Positions 1 through 8,971 of a stretch of DNA of 64,000 nucleotides are shown one piece after another. The notes beneath the pieces were generated by a model that searched no databases, had not been told where the DNA came from, and saw nothing but the letters and a program-made list of their open reading frames with translations. Source of the stretch: Glutamicibacter ardleyensis (lineage in GTDB: Bacteria; Actinomycetota; Actinomycetes; Actinomycetales; Micrococcaceae); assembly GCF_014644555.1 (NCBI RefSeq), contig NZ_BMKX01000003.1, positions 227,874-291,873 on the forward strand, read 5' to 3'. Position 1 is the first letter of the stretch. Every line of letters starts with the position of its first letter. The translations under genes and the position numbers were made by a program.

Positions 1-648
1 GCGGTGGTTGAGCATCAGGTTAAAGCGAGTGAACGCCAATGCACGCGCCGAAAGATCCGTTGCCGTGACATGTTTGGCATGCGAGAGCAAATGAAATAGT
101 TGCACTCCGCAGCCCGTGCCTAGATCCAGTGCCCGGTCCACCTCGTGGCGGATGGTTATCTGCGCGAGCGTACGCGAGGCGTGCCCGATTCCAAGAACGT
201 GGTCGGTGCGCAAAACTCCAGGACGCTGATGGGATCCGAGATCGTGGGCCACCCACATCTCCCCATCGGCATCGGAGGCATGTACCGCCAATGCCACCTT
301 GGCCCGGTACCCCGAAGCCCAAGACTCAACTAGCCCCAGCTTCAGCAACCCTTCAACACGCACCGTGGGAAATGCCTCAACCAGCGCAACAGCGGATTCG
401 GTTTGCCCCAGTTGGAATAGCCGAATAGCACAACCCAAGGCGCTGTCCACCGGCTGCTTATCAAGAACGCGAAGTGCCGGGTGGATCTGATCACGCCCAT
501 AGGCGGCCACCGCATCGACACCAAGCAATTCGGTGATGGCATCAAAACCAAAATTTATCTCGGTTAAGTCTGTGTGGAGTTTGTCCACCAGCACAAGGTC
601 ATAACTATTTGGGGCATCTTCTATGGCAGAAAAATCAGCGGCATTCAC
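1..648 (-). CDS. Class I SAM-dependent methyltransferase, C-terminus cut by window edge
   Basis: The frame is open on the minus strand from 648 to the window start and gives 216 residues. A Rossmann methyltransferase motif lies near residues 175-180 (DLGTGCG), followed by a motif II-like acidic residue in TATDLS and then ARALAFTRFNLMLNH. The first 150 residues form an N-terminal region of the kind seen in actinobacterial DUF7059-type methyltransferases related to the N5-glutamine methyltransferase fold. The catalytic NPPY-type motif would lie beyond the edge, so the substrate cannot be judged. The start is a GTG at 648; no in-frame ATG precedes it. A GNAT gene is transcribed divergently from 723. 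Confidence 0.75.
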   Translation of the reverse strand, partial: MNAADFSAIEDAPNSYDLVLVDKLHTDLTEINFGFDAITELLGVDAVAAYGRDQIHPALRVLDKQPVDSALGCAIRLFQLGQTESAVALVEAFPTVRVEGLLKLGLVESWASGYRAKVALAVHASDADGEMWVAHDLGSHQRPGVLRTDHVLGIGHASRTLAQITIRHEVDRALDLGTGCGVQLFHLLSHAKHVTATDLSARALAFTRFNLMLNHR

Positions 649-722
649 ACCTCTCAGTCTAACGAGTCCCCCAGCATTACAAGACTGCGCAACCCAACGC
701 CTCCCGCCATAAGATATTCGGT

Positions 723-1295
723 ATGCCACTTGTGACCATCACCTATTTGCAACAGCTCACACCATCCCAAATGCGCCCGAGTACCCGGCAGTTGCCGGAG
801 AACGCCAGAATTGAGAAGGTGGAGCAGATTACGCCCGAATTCTCGCGATTCCTCTATCAGTGTGTAGGTAGCCAGCTGAACTGGGCCGACCGGCTGAGCA
901 TCAGCCGTACTGACTGGGACGCTAGCTTGCGTAAACCGGGTTCGGAAACCTATGTGCTCTACCAAGATGGCGCACCCAAAGGCTACGCAGAGCTGGTCAC
1001 CGAGGTCCGCGCGGGCCGCAGTGAAGTTGAGATCTATTACTTCGGACTATTTCCTGAGGCCATCGGGCAAGGTCTGGGCGGAATTCTGTTGAGTGAAGCC
1101 AACCGCAGGGCGTGGGATATTCCTCGTCGAGAGAACATTCTCCCGCCGGTGAGCCGTGTGTGGCTGCACACCTGTTCGCTGGATGGCGAAGCAGCTATCC
1201 CCAACTATCAGGCACGTGGCTTTAGTGTTTATGAAACGCTCGAAGAAGAAACGCTAGTGGTCGACGCATCGCTAGATTTGTGGCCGAACAGCTAA
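723..1295 (+). CDS. GNAT family N-acetyltransferase
   Basis: This 190-residue protein has the GNAT fold. The acetyl-CoA pyrophosphate loop is visible around residues 117-126 (EAIGQGLGGI), preceded by the strand VEIYYFGLFP. A late strand carries VWLHTCSLD, and NYQARGFSVYET is the usual NYxxxGF region near the C-terminus. It probably transfers acetyl from acetyl-CoA to a small molecule or protein amine; the acceptor is unknown. The ATG at 723 gives the N-terminus MPLVTITYLQ; no strong ribosome binding site precedes it, and an ATG at 771 is an alternative. It stands alone, divergent from the methyltransferase and ended by a strong hairpin. Confidence 0.85.
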   Translation: MPLVTITYLQQLTPSQMRPSTRQLPENARIEKVEQITPEFSRFLYQCVGSQLNWADRLSISRTDWDASLRKPGSETYVLYQDGAPKGYAELVTEVRAGRSEVEIYYFGLFPEAIGQGLGGILLSEANRRAWDIPRRENILPPVSRVWLHTCSLDGEAAIPNYQARGFSVYETLEEETLVVDASLDLWPNS

Positions 1296-1306
1296 GCGCA
1301 GTTTAA

Positions 1307-1352
1307 AAGCAGCGAGCGCAATGAATGATCCATTCATTGCGCTCGCTGCTTT
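1307..1352. terminator. Bidirectional terminator hairpin
   Basis: A perfect 21-bp inverted repeat (1307-1327 and 1331-1351) has a 3-base loop. It lies between the ends of the convergent GNAT and trhO genes and starts with AAGCAGCGAGCG. Confidence 0.85.
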
Positions 1353-1363
1353 GTGCTTACTAT

Positions 1364-2272
1364 TTATGCTTCGATAGCTGACTCGGTGCAGTCAGGGCAC
1401 CGACGAAGTTCCTCGTCCTTGGCGCAGTCTTCACAGAACAGGCGCAAGTTACGGCAGGTAGGGTTCGAGCAATTCTCGAATTTATTTGTGGCGCCTTGGC
1501 AGCCAACGCACTGACCAATGGTGACTGCATCCTCGGAAAACTCGGTGTGCATGCGTTTGTCGAAGACGTACAGGGACCCTTCCCACAGCCCCTTGTCACC
1601 GTACTGCTCGCCATAGCGGACGATTCCGCCCTGCATCTGATAAACCTCTTGGAACCCACGCTTGACCATCAATGCCGAAAGCACTTCACAGCGGATACCA
1701 CCGGTGCAGTAGGTGACAATCGGCTGATCTTTCAGGTGATCGTATTTGCCTGAGTCCAGCTCATCCATGAATTCGCGCGTAGTTTCGACATCCGGAACGA
1801 TGGCATCCTTGAACTTGCCAATTTGCGCTTCAAAGGCGTTACGCCCGTCAAAGAAATGAATCTTCTCGCCGGACTTTTCCTTGGTCTCCACTAGCTCGTG
1901 GAGCTGCTCGGGCCGCAGGTGTACACCGCCGCCAACTACGCCGTTTTCGTCTACTTCTAGTTCGCCCGGCGCGCCGAAGGTAACAATCTCGTCGCGGACC
2001 TTAACGGATATACGCGGGAAGTCTTCTGCAGAACCTTCGGACCACTTAATATCCATCTTGTTAAAAGCAGGCAACTCACGTGTAGCTTTCACGTACTTCT
2101 TGACAGCAGAAATCTCACCACCAACGGTACCGTTGATGCCGTCTTTGGAGATGATAATCCGTCCGCGCAAGCCCCAGCGTTCAAGCAACGAGCGTTGCCA
2201 TAGGCGGATAGCTTCGGGGTCTGGAAGCGGCGTAAAAGCGTAATACAAAACAATGCGATGAATGGACACCAT
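1364..2272 (-). CDS. trhO: tRNA uridine(34) hydroxylase TrhO (rhodanese-like, YceA family)
   Basis: This 302-residue protein matches the TrhO/YceA family, which hydroxylates U34 of certain tRNAs to form 5-hydroxyuridine in the cytoplasm. The N-terminal acylphosphatase-like part runs to about residue 100. The rhodanese domain follows, with its active loop at residues 187-196 ([10 protein letters not shown]), so Cys189 is the expected catalytic cysteine. The C-terminal tail holds several CxxC pairs (CVGC, CEDC, CPDC), a likely zinc site. The ATG at 2272 is used here; a GTG one codon later is possible. It is monocistronic and shares its terminator with the upstream GNAT gene. Confidence 0.93.
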   Translation of the reverse strand: MVSIHRIVLYYAFTPLPDPEAIRLWQRSLLERWGLRGRIIISKDGINGTVGGEISAVKKYVKATRELPAFNKMDIKWSEGSAEDFPRISVKVRDEIVTFGAPGELEVDENGVVGGGVHLRPEQLHELVETKEKSGEKIHFFDGRNAFEAQIGKFKDAIVPDVETTREFMDELDSGKYDHLKDQPIVTYCTGGIRCEVLSALMVKRGFQEVYQMQGGIVRYGEQYGDKGLWEGSLYVFDKRMHTEFSEDAVTIGQCVGCQGATNKFENCSNPTCRNLRLFCEDCAKDEELRRCPDCTESAIEA

Positions 2273-2301
2273 ATAAGGGTAGTAGCTTTTTAGTTCAAAA
2301 C

Positions 2302-2350
2302 GCCGAGCAAAAGATGAAAGTCACATTCTTCATTTCGATCGTTGCTCGGC
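2302..2350. repeat. Inverted repeat in the trhO/GNAT divergent promoter region
   Basis: GCCGAGCAA (2302-2310) is repeated inverted as TTGCTCGGC (2342-2350) with a 31-base spacer. It lies between two divergent genes and could be a regulator site or an mRNA structure; nothing identifies which. Confidence 0.35.
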
Positions 2351-2434
2351 TATCAGCATTGACTATAGTTTCAAGTAAGCAACGATTAGCTCAACGTCAG
2401 CTAATTCCTAGGTAAGACAGGGTAGGGTCAAAAC

Positions 2435-3091
2435 ATGGCATCAAACGCAAGCGATGAACTGATTGGTACCTGGGTCGATGGTTGGGCAGGCGTCCGTGGA
2501 TACGAGATCCGCCATGAAGGGCGCGTCCATGCTGCCCTACGCCATGACACCACCGGGGACTGGGAATACGTTATTTATGAGCCTTCCAAGGAAGAGCTAG
2601 CAGCAGTCGCTGAGACGCTTAAGAAGCATCCAAAGCGCCGCCTTACCGCCTTTAACGACTCTGTTGATGACTTGCTGAATACCGCCAATGAAGTTGGTCT
2701 TCAGGTATCTGCAGATGATGAAGTGCTCATGGTGACCGAGCTGGCCGTACACGACGTCGAGGTACCGTTGCCTGCCGACGGCTTTGTGTTCCAGATTGAA
2801 CGCGACGGAACCCATGCTTATGTATCTCTTCATCCAGAAGATAATCAGGAAGTCGTCGCCGCGTCGGGGCATGTCTCGGCAGTAGACGGTTTCGCGATCT
2901 TCGACCGCATCATCACCGGACCAGATTTCCGACGTCGGGGCCTTGGCACGCTGATTATGCGCGCGCTGGCTTCACTGGCTCAGGAACACGATGTTGAGGA
3001 AGGACTCCTCATCGCTTCCGTTGATGGCCAAGAGCTCTACGCATCTCTGGGCTGGACTTCGCTAGGCAAGGTTGTCCTGTTCAAAGCGTAA
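2435..3091 (+). CDS. GNAT family N-acetyltransferase
   Basis: This is a 218-residue protein with the GNAT domain in its second half. The acetyl-CoA loop is clear at about residues 168-178 (FRRRGLGTLIM), and the C-terminus has the family's LYASLGW turn. The first 100 residues (acidic, with EYVIYEPS and HPKRRLTAFND) are an extra module seen in actinobacterial GNAT proteins of unknown substrate. The start is the ATG at 2435, 7 bases after a weak GGGTC element. It is a single gene ended by its own hairpin; the acceptor is unknown. Confidence 0.85.
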   Translation: MASNASDELIGTWVDGWAGVRGYEIRHEGRVHAALRHDTTGDWEYVIYEPSKEELAAVAETLKKHPKRRLTAFNDSVDDLLNTANEVGLQVSADDEVLMVTELAVHDVEVPLPADGFVFQIERDGTHAYVSLHPEDNQEVVAASGHVSAVDGFAIFDRIITGPDFRRRGLGTLIMRALASLAQEHDVEEGLLIASVDGQELYASLGWTSLGKVVLFKA

Positions 3092-3107
3092 GCTTCACAC
3101 GCTTTTA

Positions 3108-3148
3108 CCTATCGCCGTCGAGAACATTTTCGACGGCGATAGGCTTTT
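3108..3148 (+). terminator. Rho-independent terminator after the GNAT gene
   Basis: A 13-bp perfect stem (CCTATCGCCGTCG at 3108-3120 with its complement at 3131-3143) is followed by CTTTT. Confidence 0.85.
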
Positions 3149-3181
3149 AACAACTCTTCGCTGCTCCGAGAGGCCCTATAA

Positions 3182-5512
3182 GTGAAGTCAGTACATGCGT
3201 TGTTGGATCCGTTTAACCGCCAAAACGATCCCGAAGCGGTGATTCACCGCAGAACCGTTGCGGCAAAAGACGAAATCACCGCGCCCTGGCCGCTCTGGCT
3301 CCACGATTCGGTACGCGAAACCTTCGAAGGTCTTGGCATTGCGCACCCCTGGCTTCATCAGGTGCAAGCGGCAGAATCAATTCATGCTGGAAACCACACA
3401 ATCATTTCTACTGGCACCGCGTCAGGCAAATCTCTGGCCTATCTGATGCCGGGCATCGATCTGTTATACCGCACCCGAGAAACCGGGGCGAATGACGCTG
3501 CAGCCCAGGGAACGATCTTGTATATCTGCCCCACCAAGGCGTTAGCGGCAGACCAATTAGCTTCAGTCCAAGCCTTAGCCGTGCCCGGGGTTCGCGCGTC
3601 CAGCTACGACGGCGATACCGACCAAGGCACCCGCGCTTGGGTCAGGCAACACGCAAATTTTGTGTTCACCAATCCGGACATGTTGCATCGCGGGATCCTG
3701 TCCAATCATCAGGCCTGGTCACGTTTCTTCAAACGACTGCGCTACGTGGTCATCGACGAAGCGCATTCCTATCGTGGCGTTTTCGGTGCGCATGTGGCGA
3801 ACCTGATGCGCCGGCTACGACGCATCTGCACTCACTACGGAAACGACCCGATATTTATCGGAGCCTCCGCCACTAGCTCGGATCCGGAACAATCATTTTC
3901 GCGGCTTATTGGGGCGCCAGCTACCGCGGTCACCCACGATTTCTCGGCGTCAGGTGAGCTGGTCATCGGACTATGGGAGCCACCGTTAACCGATAGAACT
4001 GGGGAAAACGGGGCGCCAGTTCGCCGTACGGCCATTGCCGAAAGCGCTTCGATCCTCACAGATTTGATGGCTGAGCATGTGCGGAGCATCGTTTTCATCA
4101 AGTCCCGTCGTGGTGCTGAAACCATCGCAACGTTAACACGTAAGCACCTGGAGAAGTTTGCCCCGGAACTTAGCGTGCGGCTTGCAGCCTATCGCTCAGG
4201 GTATCTACCGGCCGAGCGGCGCGAAGTTGAAAAGCAACTACGCTCCGGTCAACTGCTTGGGGTGACTTCCACCTCTGCCTTAGAGCTCGGGATTGACATC
4301 GCTGGTTTGGATGCTGTGGTGGTCGCCGGTTGGCCTGGTACTCGCGCCTCGTTCTTCCAACAAATTGGCCGTGCCGGGCGCAGCGGACAAGATGCTCTTG
4401 CAATTTTTGTGGCCGCCGAAGATCCATTAGATACCTATCTGGTTCATCATCCCGAGGCGATCTTTGAGCTCGGAGTCGAAGCGACGGTATTTGATCCGCA
4501 GAATAAGTACGTACTCAGCGGACACCTCTGTGCCGCAGCGCAAGAACATCCGTTGCGTCCCGAAGAGCTAGAACTTTTTGGCCCACAGACCGAAGAATTA
4601 TTGGACTCGCTGGTGCAGCGTGGATACCTTCGTCGGCGTCCGGCTGGATGGTTTTGGACTCATCCGCAACATGCTGCTTCGATGTTTTCGATACGCGCCG
4701 ATGGCGGGGGCCCGGTCGATATTATCGATGCTGATACCGGTGCCCTGCTGGGAACGATGGATTCACCTCAAACGCATTATCAGGCTCACCCGGGAGCCAT
4801 CTATGTTCATCAAGGTGCAAGCTACCATGTCGAAGAACTCGACGAACAAAATCATGTGGTCGTAGTCAGCCGCGTGAACCCTGACTATTACACCACCGCT
4901 CGTGACCTGACCACGGTAGCTGTGCATTCTGAGGAACGCACCAGTAAACATCAAGAACTAAACGTATTCTTCGGAGAAGTCACCGTCACCACGCAAGTGG
5001 TCTCCTTTCAACGTAAATCGGTCGCCTCCAATGAAGTGCTCTCCGAAGAACCGTTGGAATTAGAAGCCCGCGAGCTACACACGAAGTCAGTATGGTTCAC
5101 GCTCACCGAGCAACGCCTGCTCCAGGCAGGGCTTACGGTGGATCAGTTCCCCGGAGCCCTGCATGCAGCCGAACATGCAATGATCGGTTTGCTTCCATTG
5201 GTAGCTACCTCCGATAGGTGGGATATCGGTGGGGTGTCCACCGCACTGCACATGGACACCGGTCATCCCACGATCTTCGTCTATGACGCGCAACCGGGAG
5301 GCGCTGGATTCGCTGAACGCGGTTTCGAACGATTCCTCGATTGGGTCCGCGCGACTCGTGACGCCATTACCTCTTGTGAATGCGCACATGGTTGCCCCAG
5401 TTGTGTCCAGTCGCCAAAGTGTGGAAATCGAAATAATCCTTTGGACAAGCACGGGGCGGTACTCTTGCTCAATATTGTGCTGCGGGATATTGAACCGGCT
5501 CATCACCGCTGA
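3182..5512 (+). CDS. DEAD/DEAH-box helicase of the Tad-neighbourhood (MrfA/Hrq1-like, DUF1998)
   Basis: This 776-residue superfamily 2 helicase has Walker A STGTASGKSLAY (near residue 80), a DEAH box VIDEAHSYRG, and the C-terminal helicase motifs TSTSALELGID and QQIGRAGRSG. The last 150 residues form a DUF1998-type module with a four-cysteine cluster (CECAHGCPSCVQSPKC). This architecture is that of YprA/MrfA/Hrq1 proteins, some of which act in DNA repair. In actinobacteria this subgroup is consistently encoded beside the Tad secretion genes, as here: its last 10 bases overlap the end of the convergent pilus operon. The start is a GTG at 3182 with GAGAGG 8 bases before it. Confidence 0.93.
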   Translation: MKSVHALLDPFNRQNDPEAVIHRRTVAAKDEITAPWPLWLHDSVRETFEGLGIAHPWLHQVQAAESIHAGNHTIISTGTASGKSLAYLMPGIDLLYRTRETGANDAAAQGTILYICPTKALAADQLASVQALAVPGVRASSYDGDTDQGTRAWVRQHANFVFTNPDMLHRGILSNHQAWSRFFKRLRYVVIDEAHSYRGVFGAHVANLMRRLRRICTHYGNDPIFIGASATSSDPEQSFSRLIGAPATAVTHDFSASGELVIGLWEPPLTDRTGENGAPVRRTAIAESASILTDLMAEHVRSIVFIKSRRGAETIATLTRKHLEKFAPELSVRLAAYRSGYLPAERREVEKQLRSGQLLGVTSTSALELGIDIAGLDAVVVAGWPGTRASFFQQIGRAGRSGQDALAIFVAAEDPLDTYLVHHPEAIFELGVEATVFDPQNKYVLSGHLCAAAQEHPLRPEELELFGPQTEELLDSLVQRGYLRRRPAGWFWTHPQHAASMFSIRADGGGPVDIIDADTGALLGTMDSPQTHYQAHPGAIYVHQGASYHVEELDEQNHVVVVSRVNPDYYTTARDLTTVAVHSEERTSKHQELNVFFGEVTVTTQVVSFQRKSVASNEVLSEEPLELEARELHTKSVWFTLTEQRLLQAGLTVDQFPGALHAAEHAMIGLLPLVATSDRWDIGGVSTALHMDTGHPTIFVYDAQPGGAGFAERGFERFLDWVRATRDAITSCECAHGCPSCVQSPKCGNRNNPLDKHGAVLLLNIVLRDIEPAHHR

Positions 5513-5892
5513 TCTAATGGTGGTGCTCCGGCGCGGGCGCGCGCCGTGGCATCAAACAACTGCACATCCAGGGCAGTGAAGTTCACTGGAACGCTCACGG
5601 TGACGCGCACCGAAGTCCCGTCGGCTTCCACCGCGCAGGACTGGAGCAGGGCGTCATTTTCTGCAGAAACACTCCCGGCGATACCGCAGGGGTCTCCCGC
5701 GCGCAGTCCCCTGGCGGTATCCGCGGCAGCTAAGGCAGCCAAATCAGCTGCAGATGCTGCGCGCATCGAGGCGTGAGTGGCCGCAGTCCAAAGCAGTACT
5801 GCACACGTCAGGATGATCGCCACGGCGACCAGAGCGGTAACCGTCACGGTTCCGTTGCCGCTCTCGTCTTTCAGAAAATGTAGCCCGCTCAT
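5503..5892 (-). CDS. Rv3654c-family TadE-like small membrane protein
   Basis: This 129-residue protein has a short N-terminus (ESGNGTVTVT) followed by one hydrophobic helix at about residues 16-38, then an exported domain with two cysteines (DPCG, QSCAVE). It resembles the TadE-like proteins found only in the actinobacterial helicase/secretion neighbourhood. The GNGTVT stretch occupies the place of the GSxTAEFA processing motif of its two neighbours. It is the last gene of the pilus operon; its ATG overlaps the preceding stop codon as ATGA. It is probably a minor pilin or pseudopilin, which is an inference. Confidence 0.82.
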   Translation of the reverse strand: MSGLHFLKDESGNGTVTVTALVAVAIILTCAVLLWTAATHASMRAASAADLAALAAADTARGLRAGDPCGIAGSVSAENDALLQSCAVEADGTSVRVTVSVPVNFTALDVQLFDATARARAGAPPLDQR

Positions 5893-6224
5893 TCCAACAC
5901 CACGCTTGCCTCGCCTCGTACCTTTACCTCTCCAAGCAACGGGATACTTACTGACTTGGTGACGTGAACATTCGAGTATCCGCCGGCGGTGGACACCGAA
6001 TACGTTGCGTCGTGACCGGCCAATCTGACACCGCTGGAGCGCACCACCGAATTTTCCTCACCGCGTGCCAACTCTCTAGCCATGGCGGCAGCGGCCTGTT
6101 GCACTTGGATTTGCTTCATACCCAGCACCCCGAGACACAATAACAACGATAAAAATACGGCGACGGCCGGCAGTAGTACCGCAAATTCTGCGGTACTACT
6201 GCCTCGCTCATCATTGAGGTTCAT
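5889..6224 (-). CDS. TadE-like minor pilin
   Basis: A 111-residue protein with the signature RGSSTAEFAVLLP at residues 7-19, followed by a hydrophobic helix to about residue 35 and a beta-rich exported part. This is the TadE/TadG-type prepilin-like N-terminus. It probably contributes to the Flp-like pilus or its assembly at the membrane. It ends with an ATGA overlap onto the next gene and lies 3 bases after the DUF4244 gene, so it is within the same transcript. Confidence 0.85.
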   Translation of the reverse strand: MNLNDERGSSTAEFAVLLPAVAVFLSLLLCLGVLGMKQIQVQQAAAAMARELARGEENSVVRSSGVRLAGHDATYSVSTAGGYSNVHVTKSVSIPLLGEVKVRGEASVVLE

Positions 6225-6227
6225 GGC

Positions 6228-6410
6228 CTAGAGAGACAACGCTTTGCTAATCAGCCCCATGAGCATGCCACGCACATCCCCACTAGATAAGATGCTGATC
6301 AGCAATCCTGCGAATGCCACGGCGGCCAGAGTAACCATGGCGAACTCTGCGGTAGTTGAACCTTCTTCGTCGGCGAGACGCTCGGAAATTAAAGATTCCA
6401 GTCGTTTCAT
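6228..6410 (-). CDS. DUF4244 protein, probable Flp-type major pilin
   Basis: This 60-residue protein is the size of an Flp prepilin: a charged leader (MKRLESLISERLADEEG), the motif GSTTAEFAMV at about residues 18-27, and a single hydrophobic helix. The leader matches the TAEF motif of the TadE-like neighbour, consistent with one processing enzyme for both. The ATG at 6410 is preferred over the upstream ATG at 6425 because AAAGGA lies 6 bases before it. It is preceded by a 112-base gap from the TadC-like gene, the only real gap in the operon, as expected for a highly expressed pilin with its own signals. Confidence 0.85.
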   Translation of the reverse strand: MKRLESLISERLADEEGSTTAEFAMVTLAAVAFAGLLISILSSGDVRGMLMGLISKALSL

Positions 6411-6522
6411 GATGTGTCCTTTCATTGGTTCCCAAATGCGAATTATTTGGGGGTAGTGATTTCAGCTTGAGTGAGATTTACGGGTGGCGTCCTAGGTTGC
6501 TTCCAAGCTGGGGATTACTTCG

Positions 6523-7056
6523 CTACAACCCCGGCAGCAGGGCAATAATCAGCGGCACGACGCCTAAGGCAATGAATGCTGGCAGAGCGCACGCGCCCAA
6601 TGGCAGGACAAGTCTGGTGCCAAATTGTGCTCCAAGACGGGCGACTCTTTGGCTTCGTTCGCGGCGCTTTAGGGACGCCGCATTGCGCAATAGGCTTGCC
6701 GCGGGTGCCCCTGTCACGTGAGCGAAACGCAAAGCCTTTTCAAGGGGATGCAGCCACGGCGGGACCGAATGCCAGGCTTTGTCCCACTCCATGTTCATTT
6801 CCAAACAACGCGCCACCGTGCACAGCTGCTCGCTGTGTGGCACGCTTCGGCCAAGCGTGTCCAGAATTTCCTTGATTGGCATGCCAGAATCCAGCAAGCT
6901 CGCGCTGACATCCAGAATCAATTCGGAAGGGTGATTGTGAGCTTCCGTGGTCTTGTTGCGCTCCCTCTTCAGGTTTTTTGCCGGTGCCTTGCTCGCTGAG
7001 GGGATGAATAGGAGCAGTACCGCAACGAGAACACAACAGCATGCGAAAAGAATCAT
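6523..7056 (-). CDS. tadC: TadC-like type II secretion F domain protein
   Basis: A 177-residue inner-membrane platform protein. It has an N-terminal helix (MILFACCCVLVAVLLLFIP), a cytoplasmic helical stretch with SLLDSGMPIKEIL and FAHVTGAPAASLLRNAA typical of T2SSF domains, and a C-terminal hydrophobic segment ending LIIALLPGL. The ATG at 7056 is chosen because it overlaps the stop of the preceding gene as ATGA; a longer frame to 7158 would overlap that gene by 106 bases. It should pair with the TadB-like protein to form the pilus assembly platform. Confidence 0.88.
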   Translation of the reverse strand: MILFACCCVLVAVLLLFIPSASKAPAKNLKRERNKTTEAHNHPSELILDVSASLLDSGMPIKEILDTLGRSVPHSEQLCTVARCLEMNMEWDKAWHSVPPWLHPLEKALRFAHVTGAPAASLLRNAASLKRRERSQRVARLGAQFGTRLVLPLGACALPAFIALGVVPLIIALLPGL

Positions 7057-7742
7057 TGCAGTGCTGCTTTCGTTGTCGTGCGCAACAGGTATCGACACCA
7101 CAGCCGGTTCAGTAACCATAGGGTCAGGCCGGCTGCCACGCTCAGTTGGGCCGCCCACGATGTGCTCAGCGCCCCGAGTACGTCAATCCCCAAAAGCATT
7201 CCTGCACCAAATCCCACAAGTGGTAGCCACGTCAGTAATTTGGTGGTTGCTTTGGGCCCGGCCATCGCAGCATCAAAAGCTTGAGACGCAACCAAATCAG
7301 CTTCCAAATCATCTGCCAAGCGTTCGAGTACCTCGGCAAGGCTGGCGCCACTACGTTCGGATACTTGTAAACACCAATGCAGACGACGCACGCTCGATTG
7401 CTCGGTGCCAGAAAGGTTATTGGAGGAGGATTTGTGGGCCCCAAGTCGGTGCATCGCTCGTAATTGATGAAGCGCTTGATGCACTGGGCATTGGCTTTGT
7501 TCCGCGGTTAGTAGGGCGTCAACGGCTGGATAAAAAGTCAGTCCGCTGCGCACCAACGCTGCAAGTTCGCGGATAGTTCGGGCATCTTCAGCCAACAAAT
7601 TTTTTGGCTCGCCACGTCGTCGTAAAAGCCCTCGACTGTCGAAGTTTCGCCGGATAGTCCCGGACTTGATCTGCTCGGTACTTCGCGGAAACCAAAGCCA
7701 GAAAGCGAGCACACCTAACAAAAAGATCACCACGAGAATCAC
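7053..7742 (-). CDS. tadB: TadB-like type II secretion F domain protein
   Basis: A 229-residue membrane protein. The first 16 residues are hydrophobic; a cytoplasmic T2SSF domain follows (VRSGLTFYPAVDALL, LQVSERSGASLAEVLERLADDLE), then two hydrophobic helices near residues 173-190 and 197-213. It pairs with the TadC-like protein as the platform for pilin assembly powered by the adjacent ATPase. Both its start and its stop are shared as ATGA overlaps with neighbours, so the genes should be made in fixed ratio. Confidence 0.88.
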   Translation of the reverse strand: MILVVIFLLGVLAFWLWFPRSTEQIKSGTIRRNFDSRGLLRRRGEPKNLLAEDARTIRELAALVRSGLTFYPAVDALLTAEQSQCPVHQALHQLRAMHRLGAHKSSSNNLSGTEQSSVRRLHWCLQVSERSGASLAEVLERLADDLEADLVASQAFDAAMAGPKATTKLLTWLPLVGFGAGMLLGIDVLGALSTSWAAQLSVAAGLTLWLLNRLWCRYLLRTTTKAALQ

Positions 7743-8971
7743 CTTGCGCCGTCTGCTAAGGCTTCGACAATCGCTTTCAACGTGTTCGCCCCAACTTTCT
7801 GTTCAAGCAATGGCATAAAAGAACTATCAATGGCATCAGTTCGTTGGGTGTCAATGACCGTGTCCACACGCATATGTCCGTCCCGATCCGTGCCCAAAAT
7901 CCCTAGAGCCACGGGGCCACGCCGCCCCTGAGGACCACGTGACATATGGATCACAAGATCAAGTGCGCTGCTCGCCTGAAGTGCTGTGGCTTGCAGGTTC
8001 CAGCCAGCTAGTGCACCGAGGGCCGCCAAGCGGGCGGGAACAGCTTCGGGATTATTTGCGTGTAATGTTCCTGCCGCGCCTTGATGTCCGGTGTTCATCG
8101 CTGCCAAGAAGTCTCTGATTTCAGCTCCGCGACACTCTCCGACAATTAAGCGGTCAGGTCGCATACGTAGGGCTTGGATCACGAGGTCGCGTAGCTCGAT
8201 GGTGCCGGCGGCTTCGACATTCGCTGCGCGGGTTTGCATGCTTACAACGTGGTGGTGATCGACTTGGAGTTCTTGGGAGTCTTCCACCACGATGATGCGT
8301 TGACCCTGATGGGCTAAGGAAAGCATCGCTTGGAGCAAAGTGGTCTTGCCACTGCCGGTGCCGCCAGTGATCAGAAAGTTTAGTTCTCGCCTCATGATTT
8401 CTTCGAGCAGAGGACGCCACCAACTAGCAGTATTTTCCAGCACCCCGCTCAGATCTAAGGCCTGAGTTTTCTTCACACGTATCGAAATTAAGGGTCCTTG
8501 GGTCGCAATCGGAGGCAGAACTGCATGGACTCGATAGTGTTTTAAACTCATATCCATAAACGGGCTTGCATCATCTAGTCGGCGCCCGGATAACGTCGCA
8601 AGGTGTACGGCTAGCCTGCGCACCTGTTCTGCTGATCCAAAGACATAGTCGGTCAGTTCTAGACCACGTGGTGAGTCGGTCCATACCCGGCCCTGCCCAT
8701 CAACCAGAACATCGGTGACCTCTGGCAATTGTGCGAATGGCTCAAGAACGGACAGCCCGGTAACTTCGTCTTGAAGGGCCTTCAACGATTCGGCAGCTCC
8801 AGAAGATCCCAAGGCAGCGCCAGAGTCCTGTACGGCACCGGCGAGCGCCACAGCATCTAGCTGTCCCCCGCTGGCCATCGCACGTTGCCGTACGGATTCG
8901 AGAATCCGAGCATCAACTTCACGCCGGTTTGGACGACCCGTGCCTTGTGCACTATGTTTGCCCGGGCTCAT
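7739..8971 (-). CDS. tadA: TadA-type secretion ATPase
   Basis: A 410-residue secretion ATPase of the TadA/CpaF (GspE) family, in the actinobacterial helicase-neighbourhood subgroup. Walker A is GGTGSGKTT (residues 203-211); the Asp-box region is VVEDSQEL, the Walker B-like segment is DRLIVGECRGAE, and the His-box region is HQGAAGTLHAN. The N-terminal domain holds PEVTDVLVDGQGRVW, typical of the family. It should be a cytoplasmic hexamer that drives pilus assembly through the TadB/TadC platform. Its ATG overlaps the CpaE-like stop as ATGA. Confidence 0.94.
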   Translation of the reverse strand: MSPGKHSAQGTGRPNRREVDARILESVRQRAMASGGQLDAVALAGAVQDSGAALGSSGAAESLKALQDEVTGLSVLEPFAQLPEVTDVLVDGQGRVWTDSPRGLELTDYVFGSAEQVRRLAVHLATLSGRRLDDASPFMDMSLKHYRVHAVLPPIATQGPLISIRVKKTQALDLSGVLENTASWWRPLLEEIMRRELNFLITGGTGSGKTTLLQAMLSLAHQGQRIIVVEDSQELQVDHHHVVSMQTRAANVEAAGTIELRDLVIQALRMRPDRLIVGECRGAEIRDFLAAMNTGHQGAAGTLHANNPEAVPARLAALGALAGWNLQATALQASSALDLVIHMSRGPQGRRGPVALGILGTDRDGHMRVDTVIDTQRTDAIDSSFMPLLEQKVGANTLKAIVEALADGAR

